Below, piece after piece: positions 9,848 through 17,733 of a stretch of 64,000 nucleotides of DNA. Below the pieces are notes generated by a model, which saw nothing but the letters and a program-made list of their open reading frames with translations, was not told the origin of the DNA and searched no databases. Position numbers and translations under genes: made by a program. The first letter of the stretch is position 1; each line of letters starts with the position of its first letter. The stretch comes from Chitinophagaceae bacterium. Lineage in GTDB: Bacteria; Bacteroidota; Bacteroidia; Chitinophagales; Chitinophagaceae. The stretch is from the NCBI GenBank assembly GCA_027489035.1, contig JAIYAN010000008.1:47375-111374 (forward strand). The letters are read 5' to 3'.

Positions 9848-10050
9848 TTGGAAAGAACTATTGATGAAATTTTAAACCAATTGAATATCTGTAATGGACC
9901 AATTGCATTTCTTCCAAACAGCTATCAAATCGGCATTATACTAGAAAAGATTGGTCTCAATAAAAAGTCAAAAGCGCATTAAATGAAGTCAAAGACGGAG
10001 GAATTGAAATAATGGATGAAAAAAAAGGACATCTATTTTATGTACCTTAG
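9848..10050 (+). pseudogene. Frameshifted small winged-helix-like gene upstream of the HEPN gene
   Basis: From a possible TTG at 9848 one frame reads ERTIDEILNQLN and onward to an A run at 9962-9966, then meets a stop. The next frame continues from 9964 as VKSALNEVKDGG and ends YVP at 10050. Restoring one A to the five-A run would join them into about 67 residues with a helix-helix-wing look. A one-base deletion or a sequencing error both fit. It ends 23 bases before the HEPN gene, so it may have been its partner. Confidence 0.5.
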
Positions 10051-10073
10051 ATTTTATTAAACCAGCTTATTCG

Positions 10074-10715
10074 ATGTCATCCACAGATTTAAAAAGAAAA
10101 CTCAAGTCTCATAAAGAAATGCCAGAAACCCTGACCGTGCGTCTTCACCGTGCCATTAGCTGGTTGAAGTGTGCGGAGGAAAACGCTACCAATCTTGATT
10201 TGCAATTTATTGCACTTTGGGTGTCTTATAATGCCTGTTATGCCATTGATGAAAAATCTGAAAATGATTTAACGGAAAGAAAGCAGTTCAATGAGTTTAT
10301 TTCAAAATTAGTGAGCCATGATCATGAGAAGCGTTTCTATAATTTGTTGTGGCAAAAATTCTCCGGACCGGTGCGGCTCATTATCCAAAACGAATTTATT
10401 TTTAAACCTTTCTGGGATGCGCAGCGTGGCGAAAATGTAAACTGGAAAAAACTATTTGATAAATCTAATGAAGATGCACAACGCTTTCTTTCTAAAATTG
10501 AAGTGGATAAATTAATTGAAGTTCTTCTCGATAGATTGTACACCCTTCGCAACCAAATCATGCACGGGGGCGCCACTTATAAAAGCAAAGTGAATCGAGC
10601 ACAAGTTCGAGATGCATGTAATATACTCAAACTTTTTATCCCAATTATTATTGATATTATGATGGAGCATTGGGAAGAGGATTGGGGGGAGATTTATTAT
10701 CCGGTGGTGGGGTGA
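10074..10715 (+). CDS. HEPN-domain protein, possible RNase toxin or defence protein
   Basis: This 213-residue all-helical protein has the HEPN signature R159-N160-x3-H164 (RNQIMH) followed by GG, near the C-terminus as usual for Apea-like HEPN proteins. Many HEPN proteins with this Rx4H motif are metal-independent RNases in toxin-antitoxin or abortive-infection systems. The residues are intact, so activity is possible; the target is unknown. It sits at the edge of the defence-like region and directly follows a broken small gene. It could also be a non-catalytic HEPN partner. Confidence 0.75.
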   Translation: MSSTDLKRKLKSHKEMPETLTVRLHRAISWLKCAEENATNLDLQFIALWVSYNACYAIDEKSENDLTERKQFNEFISKLVSHDHEKRFYNLLWQKFSGPVRLIIQNEFIFKPFWDAQRGENVNWKKLFDKSNEDAQRFLSKIEVDKLIEVLLDRLYTLRNQIMHGGATYKSKVNRAQVRDACNILKLFIPIIIDIMMEHWEEDWGEIYYPVVG

Positions 10716-10889
10716 TATTATTTCCCTCTAACCTGCCACTACACAGAAACCTTAGAAGAAATGCTGGTTTTTTTTGCACTTTCCAAATTACTATAAAAAT
10801 GGATTTTCAATTGAACTCTATAAAAAACTGAAAGGTGTTTATAAAAATAACATGAATGCTTTGGCAATTTCCCAGAATTATTTTTTGTG

Positions 10890-13800
10890 CTAATTCAAAA
10901 TTTCTACAAATTCGCCAACAATTCTCATTTCAGCTGCATTTTCTTCCGTAATAATGATGTTTTGGTAAGTACTATCAAATGAATTTGGACGCAAGACAAT
11001 GGATGTATGTTCCCAATTTTCTTCAGTGACAATTTTTTCGCTTGAATATGTTTTTATTGTAAAAGCCGAGTTGAAGTCTGGATCTTGTATGTCTCTATTT
11101 TCGATCAGTAAAATTTTACCATTTCTGGCACCTCCTGAATAGGGTTTAAATAAACAAATTGAGCCGTTTGGAATGACTCTGTTCATGGATTCGCCTATTA
11201 TTTTGCACGCGAAATAGTCACTTTGTGATCTGTTTTTAGGCCCTTCAATAAGTGTATAATCATTCTGTGATTGTAATTCACTAAATGTGCCTGCTGCAGC
11301 ATAGAAATTATATAAGGGAATGGGATTTCGCAACTCTTCTTCAAATTCAACAGATTGCTTAAATGGGATAATCTTTGCGTTAAATTCTGATTGGCGTTTC
11401 TTGTTCTTTCCACTTTCGTTCAAATAATTATACATAATTGAAGAAACCTGGTCTTCCAATTTGAATCTAATTTTCACCACAGGTAGTTTCTTTTTTTGAT
11501 TAACCGGCATTATTGTTTGATGCACTTGCTCTAAATCTGGACTTACTTCCCCCATGAAATAAAAGTCTAATCCTTCATCATTGTTTTTCTTTATAAATAG
11601 AGGAAGACGAATGGGACCATTTTGCCCTAATATGGACTTGACATCATTACTGCTAAATGTTCGATTTGACTTCGACATCCAGTCAAATTCTTTGTTATTT
11701 ACAAACTTATCTTCATACCTTATTGACTCAGAAATATTATCTTCTTTATGATAATTTACAAAAATTGGGCAATGGGAATTGTCTGGACTCACCAAGTAGC
11801 CGCCTACATTTTGAGCCACAGGATTTTCTAACACATTCAATATTCTTAACACATCTTTTCTTGAATATTTTCTATAAAGGACAAATCCATTTCGCCAATT
11901 TTCTGGAGCAAACAACCTGTCAAATTCATATATAGAATATTCAGCCGAATCAAGAAGATGATGTTTAAAATCCACTTGCTTTAAGTGCTTGATGAAATCT
12001 CTAGAAAAGACAAAATTGCCTTGTTTAATGCTGATAATATCTATTTCATAGATTACTTTGGCTGAGAGTAATTTGCCATCTTTTTTTTCTCGAACAAATT
12101 CAAAATTAAGATTGGAAACACAGGATTCTATCGTTTCATTGGAAATTATATATTGATATTTGGAAAGTACAAATTCCTTCAACTTTTTCACAGAAAGTTC
12201 TCCTGTCTCAATTAGTAGTTTTAAAATAAGACTTTCCTCCACTCGTTTTGAGTTATTTATTTCTTTCGAAAAAAGCTCTAATAATTTCACCTGATAGATT
12301 GATAATGATTCACTTTCTATTTTTTCAATCTTGGAAATGAAATTGTAATAAGAATCTGCGTAGTCGACAAACAAAAATGGATCTCGAGAACCATGAATGA
12401 TAAAATCCATCATCATAGGAATTCTACCCAACTTGAACTTTAGAAGGTTGTAATCCTTTTTCAAATCGGCGAATAACTGCAAATTGGCAGAATCAATAGA
12501 TTGAAATATTCTTTCTTTAGTGATTTCATCAAAGTTGATTGTGGAAGTGCCTGGAATCATTCTGCTTCCCTCAGTAATTAGCTTTCTTAATGTGTCTTTG
12601 TTATAAGATGTATCGCCATATAAGGAAATAGGAATCAGATAATTGTTTTCATAGTTTCCAATGAAGTCGATTACGGTAAGATATCTTTTACCATCAACCT
12701 TTCGTAGTCCTCGTCCTAACTGTTGTATGAAAATAATTGCCGATTCTGTTGGACGAAGCATGATAATCTGATTGATCTTTGGGATATCAATTCCTTCATT
12801 GAAAATGTCGACAGTAAAAATATAGTCAAGTTTATCACTTAATTTATCCGTTTCCAACCTTTCAATAGCGTTTGCTCTTTCTTCTTCTGAATTTACACTC
12901 GTAAGAGCAACCGATTTGTATCCTCGTTTATTGAATAGTTCCGCCAATTCAATAGCTTCATTCTTTCTTGAACAGAATATTAATCCTCTTGTAATTCCAT
13001 TATCAGTTCCGTAAAATTTAGCATTTTCAATTATGCGCTCTACTCGTTCTTTTGCAACTAAGTACCTAAATTCAGATTTAGTATCAACTTGTACACTATC
13101 TATAGATATATCAGCAACTCCATAGTAATGAAATGAACTAAGCATTTCCTCTTCCATTGCTTTACTCAATCGGATTTCATAGGCGATATTGTGGTCAAAA
13201 AGTCGAAAAATATCATTACCATCTGTCCGCTCAGGTGTTGCGGTCATACCTAAAAGAAACTTTGGTTCAAAATGCTCAATTAAGCGCAAATAGGAATCTG
13301 CTCCTGATCGATGCGTTTCGTCAATTATTATATAATCAAAGTGATCTTTTGAAAAATTGTCTAAGTGATCGGTTTTTGAAATAGTTTGTATGGTTGAAAA
13401 TACAAATTCACTATCTAAATCTTTCTGGTTTCCAGAATATAAACCCATGGTTCTTTCATTTCCAAAAATGGTTTGAAATGTATTGAGTGATTCTTTTGCT
13501 ATAGTTAGTCGGTGTACAACAAAAAGCAATTTCTTTGCGTTAAAGAATTTCGCATCAAATGCAGATAAAAAGGTTTTACCTGTTCCAGTTGCAGAAATGA
13601 TCAAAGCTTTGCTCTTTCCATCAGCTCTCAATTTTTTTAAACTCTCTAATGCTTCTTTTTGCATTGAGTTTGGACTAACAGTTGCAGGAGTAAGAGCTAA
13701 GTTTGCGAGTTTGTTATTTCTGTTAATAATAAATTGCTGCTGATAGATTTCTTGATAAGTCAAAAGATATTCTTCCGTTACAAGTGTTCCTTTTTCAAAA

Positions 13801-14327
13801 TCTGACTGAAATTCTCGTAATACCCTTTCAACAATACCACTCTCGTCTAGGGCTGAAAATTTGATGTTCCATTCCTTGTTTGTGCATAAAGCTTGTGCCG
13901 TAAGATTACTACTGCCAACTATGAGGTTGTAGTGTTCTTTACTCTTAAAAATATATCCTTTTATATGGGCATTTCCTGTTGTTGCAATTCTTAGATCGAT
14001 ATTTTTAAACTGTAGAAGCCTTTTAAGTGCTTCGGGTTGGGTAAAGTTTAAATATTGAGAAACTAGCATTTCTCCTTTAATTCCACGTTCTTCAAGTTCC
14101 TTTAGCTTATTTATGATAGATGCAACTCCGTTAGTAGTTACAAATGCTACTGATATGAAAAATTGACTACAATTTTCAAGCTCATGAAGAATAGTAGAAA
14201 GAACTTTTTTGGGTGGGTTCTTCTGATTCACTAGCAATTCTGGCTGAAAATCAAGATCAGATAAGACGGTCTTGTCTATATAACCAGTCTCCAAACTTTT
14301 AGTGATACTTTGTATTAAATTATTCAT
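10890..14327 (-). CDS. PLD-nuclease / superfamily 2 helicase / DUF3427 / S24-like fusion protein
   Basis: This 1145-residue fusion has an N-terminal phospholipase-D-type domain with H121, K123 and the downstream SSN (139-141). A superfamily 2 helicase follows, with P-loop TGTGKT (247-252), DETH (336-339), TATPER, and the motif VI text QLGRGLR. A DUF3427-like module follows (near residues 850-920, with SIRYEDKF and EFDWMSKS). The last 120 residues look like an S24/LexA-type peptidase domain, with the GESM segment and a PNGSICLFKP strand. PLD-helicase-DUF3427 proteins occur in defence islands, and S24 domains sense DNA damage in LexA-like repressors. The gene overlaps the NUDIX gene by 8 bases and is last in a four-gene operon. 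Confidence 0.85.
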   Translation of the reverse strand: MNNLIQSITKSLETGYIDKTVLSDLDFQPELLVNQKNPPKKVLSTILHELENCSQFFISVAFVTTNGVASIINKLKELEERGIKGEMLVSQYLNFTQPEALKRLLQFKNIDLRIATTGNAHIKGYIFKSKEHYNLIVGSSNLTAQALCTNKEWNIKFSALDESGIVERVLREFQSDFEKGTLVTEEYLLTYQEIYQQQFIINRNNKLANLALTPATVSPNSMQKEALESLKKLRADGKSKALIISATGTGKTFLSAFDAKFFNAKKLLFVVHRLTIAKESLNTFQTIFGNERTMGLYSGNQKDLDSEFVFSTIQTISKTDHLDNFSKDHFDYIIIDETHRSGADSYLRLIEHFEPKFLLGMTATPERTDGNDIFRLFDHNIAYEIRLSKAMEEEMLSSFHYYGVADISIDSVQVDTKSEFRYLVAKERVERIIENAKFYGTDNGITRGLIFCSRKNEAIELAELFNKRGYKSVALTSVNSEEERANAIERLETDKLSDKLDYIFTVDIFNEGIDIPKINQIIMLRPTESAIIFIQQLGRGLRKVDGKRYLTVIDFIGNYENNYLIPISLYGDTSYNKDTLRKLITEGSRMIPGTSTINFDEITKERIFQSIDSANLQLFADLKKDYNLLKFKLGRIPMMMDFIIHGSRDPFLFVDYADSYYNFISKIEKIESESLSIYQVKLLELFSKEINNSKRVEESLILKLLIETGELSVKKLKEFVLSKYQYIISNETIESCVSNLNFEFVREKKDGKLLSAKVIYEIDIISIKQGNFVFSRDFIKHLKQVDFKHHLLDSAEYSIYEFDRLFAPENWRNGFVLYRKYSRKDVLRILNVLENPVAQNVGGYLVSPDNSHCPIFVNYHKEDNISESIRYEDKFVNNKEFDWMSKSNRTFSSNDVKSILGQNGPIRLPLFIKKNNDEGLDFYFMGEVSPDLEQVHQTIMPVNQKKKLPVVKIRFKLEDQVSSIMYNYLNESGKNKKRQSEFNAKIIPFKQSVEFEEELRNPIPLYNFYAAAGTFSELQSQNDYTLIEGPKNRSQSDYFACKIIGESMNRVIPNGSICLFKPYSGGARNGKILLIENRDIQDPDFNSAFTIKTYSSEKIVTEENWEHTSIVLRPNSFDSTYQNIIITEENAAEMRIVGEFVEILN

Positions 14328-14715
14328 TCAAGATCAATTTATCGACTATAGGAATATCTGCAGCAGCCCAATCCAATTGATCAAGCTCATCCACTTCAAG
14401 CCATTTATAATCTATGTGTTCATTTAAAATCAAATCTCTATTATTACAAGTACAAATAAAACTATGCATGGTTAATAAGAAATCTGGATACTGATGAGTA
14501 ACTGTTAAATACTCTTCATGTACAACAATATCCATTGCAAGTTCTTCTTTTATTTCTCTAACAATTGTCTCGACCTTTGTTTCGTTGGCTTCCATTTTGC
14601 CACCAGGAAATTCATACTTTTTGGAAATGTATGATAATTTATTTTCATTGCGTTGCACACAAAGAATCTTATCATCATTTTTTATTATTGCAGCTACAAC
14701 TTCTACATGTTTCAT
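14320..14715 (-). CDS. NUDIX hydrolase, MutT-like
   Basis: This 131-residue protein carries a nearly complete Nudix box from G39 to M61, with E45, R53, E54, E57 and E58 in place; the usual Gly near the end is Ala60. MutT-type members hydrolyse oxidised or other nucleoside triphosphates. It lies between the HIT gene and the large helicase gene and overlaps the helicase start by 8 bases, so the two are coupled. A role in nucleotide clearance or signalling within a defence operon is plausible but inferred. Confidence 0.88.
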   Translation of the reverse strand: MKHVEVVAAIIKNDDKILCVQRNENKLSYISKKYEFPGGKMEANETKVETIVREIKEELAMDIVVHEEYLTVTHQYPDFLLTMHSFICTCNNRDLILNEHIDYKWLEVDELDQLDWAAADIPIVDKLILNE

Positions 14716-14730
14716 AATGTGTAATTTAAA

Positions 14731-15108
14731 TTAATAACTTTTTCTTTCAGGTATTACACCCCTCACACCGCCTCTCGGCTCTTCAACATCTCCCTTGTAC
14801 CTCGGTATCAAATGAATATGCACATGTGGCACCGTTTGCCCAGCGGCTTCATTAATATTAATACCCACATTAAAACCAGCAGGATTATATTTTTCCTGTA
14901 CAACAACTTTAACACGGTTTAATAATTCAATGCAATCTTTCTGCTCCTCTAATGACAAATCAAAATAATTGGCAGTATGCCTTTTCGGAATAATCAATGC
15001 ATGTCCTTCATTAACCGGAAAGCCATCGTAAATAGCAAATGACATTTCAGTTTCCGATATTTTTTCTCTTTCTACATTGCAGAAAGGGCAAGGTTTGTTT
15101 TCGTTCAT
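14731..15108 (-). CDS. HIT-family nucleotide-binding protein
   Basis: This 125-residue protein has the histidine triad HVHIHL near residue 97, an N-terminal CPFC pair (residues 7-10) typical of zinc-binding HIT proteins, and the family text FPVNEGHALIIPKRH. HIT proteins hydrolyse nucleotide conjugates such as AMP-lysine or Ap4A-type compounds. The gene shares its first base with the HNH gene stop and ends 15 bases before the NUDIX gene, so it is part of the operon rather than a housekeeping neighbour. Confidence 0.92.
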   Translation of the reverse strand: MNENKPCPFCNVEREKISETEMSFAIYDGFPVNEGHALIIPKRHTANYFDLSLEEQKDCIELLNRVKVVVQEKYNPAGFNVGININEAAGQTVPHVHIHLIPRYKGDVEEPRGGVRGVIPERKSY

Positions 15109-16163
15109 TATTTTAAATATTCAAAACCGTTGTTGGCGGCAATGGTTATTAATGGTTGTATAGTATCTCTGAATTTATTTTTTGTATAGTCTGTTTCAAA
15201 ATTATTCAGCTCTGGCAAAATGGTTAAGTAATCTTCCAGCGATTTATTTCTTGGTTCTTTTTCACGCACAATTTTTATGGCGGTTTCTTGCAAATTAAAA
15301 AAGGAATCAAAATATTTATGCATTGATGGCAACTTATCACTTTTACTGCTATTGAATGATTTATCTGCCGGTATTAAATTCCACATTAAATCATGCGACA
15401 CAAAATTATAGGGCACAAAATGTTCAACAGCAAAATCACCTTTTATCAATGCTCTTTTTGTGTATATACAATTTACAGTTCCCAATTTATCTATTACAAT
15501 ATCCCAAAACTTTCTTTGTTTGGTGAGGTTATTTCTTGATGCGGGTTTTATTAATTTATTGGGAATGTCTGGCACATTTGGATTTTTGGCTTGTAAAAAC
15601 AATGACAAATTCCAGTAACAAAAATCCCTAATGAAAGCTGCATTCAACAAAAAATAATTCGCCCATAAAATATCTACATCTATAAAATCAGTATGCAATG
15701 CATAAGGACAATAGAAAGGAGATTGATTTGATTTTTTATAAATAGAAGATTTGTCTTCTCCAGGAAACCAAGGACTCAAAAACCAATGGGGTACATTATT
15801 ATTAAACTGAACAAGTGCTCTTTTTGTAATGTTGTTTTCAGTGTTCAATAATTTTTTTATGATGTCGTTTTTATTGGCATCAATGGTTAGTCCTTCTGAG
15901 ATTTTTATGGCTTTAATAGCAGATTGTAGTTTATCCTGTACGCCAAATGAAACATGAAAATAATTTACGGTGTACCATGCGTTGCTTATCATTCTTGCAA
16001 ACAATTCCTTTTTAGGAATCATTGTAGACTCTGATTTTATTCTTGATTCCAAAGCATCAACGATTGACAATAGCCAATAGAATTTATAGGTAGCAGACGT
16101 GCTATTGAAACAAGCAGCTAACTTTTCTATGGGTAAGTTTTTATCGTTGGGGAGTTGTTGCAT
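15108..16163 (-). CDS. HNH-endonuclease-like protein
   Basis: The C-terminal third of this 351-residue protein has an HNH pattern: VEHFVPYNF, then HDLMWNLIPADKSFNSSKSDKLP-like text (near residues 245-275) with the first His, the central Asn and the trailing Asn-Ser-Ser-Lys-Ser-Asp-Lys typical of this nuclease group. The N-terminal 200 residues are helical and unassigned. It is the first gene of the HNH, HIT, NUDIX, helicase operon and probably supplies a DNA-cutting activity. The start is the ATG at 16163. Confidence 0.75.
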   Translation of the reverse strand: MQQLPNDKNLPIEKLAACFNSTSATYKFYWLLSIVDALESRIKSESTMIPKKELFARMISNAWYTVNYFHVSFGVQDKLQSAIKAIKISEGLTIDANKNDIIKKLLNTENNITKRALVQFNNNVPHWFLSPWFPGEDKSSIYKKSNQSPFYCPYALHTDFIDVDILWANYFLLNAAFIRDFCYWNLSLFLQAKNPNVPDIPNKLIKPASRNNLTKQRKFWDIVIDKLGTVNCIYTKRALIKGDFAVEHFVPYNFVSHDLMWNLIPADKSFNSSKSDKLPSMHKYFDSFFNLQETAIKIVREKEPRNKSLEDYLTILPELNNFETDYTKNKFRDTIQPLITIAANNGFEYLK

Positions 16164-16220
16164 TTTTTATTTACAAGTTTATTTAATTTTTTCCCTTCAC
16201 CATACATTAATTATACCACT

Positions 16221-16343
16221 CACAATCTACAAAAACAAAATTTTATATAATCGGCTAAATCGATATTATTTGATATTCGTGAAGGTATTGAACTATACCG
16301 CAATCTATTGAAGGAATGGTATAAAATCATTGTCCATCCTTAA
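16221..16343 (+). repeat. Coding relic, copy A of a direct repeat bracketing 16.3-21.6 kb
   Basis: Bases 16221-16304 closely match 21544-21616 in the same orientation; copy B lacks about 10 bases. Read in frame, both encode a TIYKNK-(I/V)-LY piece and a FD-(I/V)-x-EG piece. Copy A continues as FDIREGIELYRNLLKEWYK and stops at 16343. No start codon serves either piece, so this looks like the decayed end of a gene. Confidence 0.6.
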
Positions 16344-16373
16344 ATTTTTAATTATAAAAAAAATGAATCAAAT

Positions 16374-16664
16374 TTACAAACCAAACGATTTAGCGTCGAA
16401 TTCAATATTCTTGGCGGATAAATAGTCAAATAAATTAATCGTTGGGCATCTGAAGCTATAAAACTCAGGAATACCTGGGGGTTTAAAAATGTCATGTACC
16501 AATATCACATCCCAATAACCATTTCCTGCATCAATCACATCTATGCGATCAATTTTATTGTTAACATGATTTTTTAAATCAAAACGATGACCAATAAAAC
16601 ACTCGCAACTTTTTGCAATTTTTTCTGCAATCTCTTTATTAAGTAGGTATTTATTATTGCTCAT
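16374..16664 (-). CDS. Small hypothetical protein
   Basis: This 96-residue soluble protein reads as helix, short strand, strand, helix (IDRIDVIDAGNGYWDVILVHDIF near residues 38-60), with two Cys and no signal peptide. The family is not recognised. It lies just inside the repeat-bracketed segment, on the same strand as the receiver and SbcCD-like genes but separated from the receiver by 118 bases. Confidence 0.5.
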   Translation of the reverse strand: MSNNKYLLNKEIAEKIAKSCECFIGHRFDLKNHVNNKIDRIDVIDAGNGYWDVILVHDIFKPPGIPEFYSFRCPTINLFDYLSAKNIEFDAKSFGL

Positions 16665-16782
16665 TATTCCAATTAATTAAACACAAACATAAGTAATCAG
16701 ATTGTATTCTTTTTACATGCTGGATTTTGGAGTGCAGTTTTTTTAAAAGACTTTGCAACCAACTTAAAATTCGGTTGATTCT

Positions 16783-17199
16783 TTATTTTATTAACACTGA
16801 AATACAATCAATCAACTTGTTTTTTTCTATTGATTTTGGTAAGCAAAGGTTGAAAGGATTATCTGGTGAAATGTTATTATTAAAAGCAGGCTCATTTTGA
16901 GCGGTATCAGCAACTGTCATGCTTAACAACAAAATCGGACTTACGCTTTCAAACTGTTTTTCAATGTTTCTACACAAACTTGCAAATTCAAATCCATCAA
17001 TGCCTTGATGAACCTGGTCTGTAATAATTAAATCAATAGCCTGATTGTTTTTTTTACATTGTAAAATATATTCCAGTGCAGACTCCGGTTCTGAAAACTG
17101 ATTGATGGTGATTGATGTATAATTTTCAGAAAGCAAAGTTGAAATTGCATTTCTGAAAAGCTCGTGATCATCAAGAAGTACAATGTTTTTATAAGGCAT
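16783..17199 (-). CDS. Stand-alone response-regulator receiver domain
   Basis: This 138-residue receiver domain has D10 and D11 in the acidic pocket, D61 as phospho-acceptor (IITDQ), S93/T95 in the switch strand and K122 in LPKS. It has no output domain. Such proteins work by protein-protein contact or phosphate relay. No histidine kinase lies in the window, so its partner is elsewhere or lost. It starts 13 bases after the small gene upstream (17213-17560). Confidence 0.85.
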   Translation of the reverse strand: MPYKNIVLLDDHELFRNAISTLLSENYTSITINQFSEPESALEYILQCKKNNQAIDLIITDQVHQGIDGFEFASLCRNIEKQFESVSPILLLSMTVADTAQNEPAFNNNISPDNPFNLCLPKSIEKNKLIDCISVLIK

Positions 17200-17212
17200 A
17201 AGGATTTTGATT

Positions 17213-17560
17213 TCATTTTACTGTGTTCATATCTAATAAATGCCATGCTGTTGAGGACGATGGATTATTGTCTGCAATTTTGAAGACTATCCAATTAGGT
17301 TCTGGATAATCAAGAAAAAAATCTTCAAGCATTTGAAAATCACTTTGGTATTTTGATTTGTTTTGTTGTTGAAATTTCTTCCATGCTGATGCTATATTTT
17401 TATTTTTTATAACCGGCTCTTCAAAAAAAAGATCACACCAATAACCCTGTAATGATTTTGCATTTTCATTACAATCATCTTCGAATAAAATCTGCTCCCC
17501 AGTTGCAGGACAAAACAAATTATAATGGTTGAGTTGAAGTTTGATGATCTGCATATACAT
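17213..17560 (-). CDS. Small hypothetical protein paired with the receiver
   Basis: This 115-residue soluble acidic protein has a Cys-rich N-terminus (FCPATGEQ near residue 16, DDCNEN near residue 28) and helices rich in Lys and Gln in the middle. No family recognised. It starts at the second-position Tyr-Met (MYMQ), so either Met could be the start. It is 13 bases upstream of the receiver gene and may be its partner. Confidence 0.5.
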   Translation of the reverse strand: MYMQIIKLQLNHYNLFCPATGEQILFEDDCNENAKSLQGYWCDLFFEEPVIKNKNIASAWKKFQQQNKSKYQSDFQMLEDFFLDYPEPNWIVFKIADNNPSSSTAWHLLDMNTVK

Positions 17561-17733
17561 TCAATTATTAAACAAAAATAAAAATTTAGATATCCCCTAA
17601 GCCCATAAAATAATTTGTAAACATTTTACATTATTTCATAGATTAAATGCCTTTGCTGTTTGATAAAAAATCAGGAAATTCTTCATCTGCAATTTCAATG
17701 ATCCGTTAATTAAATTAGGGTCATTTACGTTAT

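Noticed and set aside
9721..9850. TPP or other riboswitch before the TonB-dependent receptor
   Set aside because: No TPP-type conserved core is found in this short A+T-rich leader.
10716..10889. Possible coding relic (NGFSIELYKKLKGVYKNN) between the HEPN and helicase genes
   Set aside because: About 30 residues only, no start, and no second piece to support it.
16099..16311. Plus-strand open frame across the HNH gene start
   Set aside because: Its first half is the antisense of the HNH gene; only the relic at 16221 onward carries meaning.
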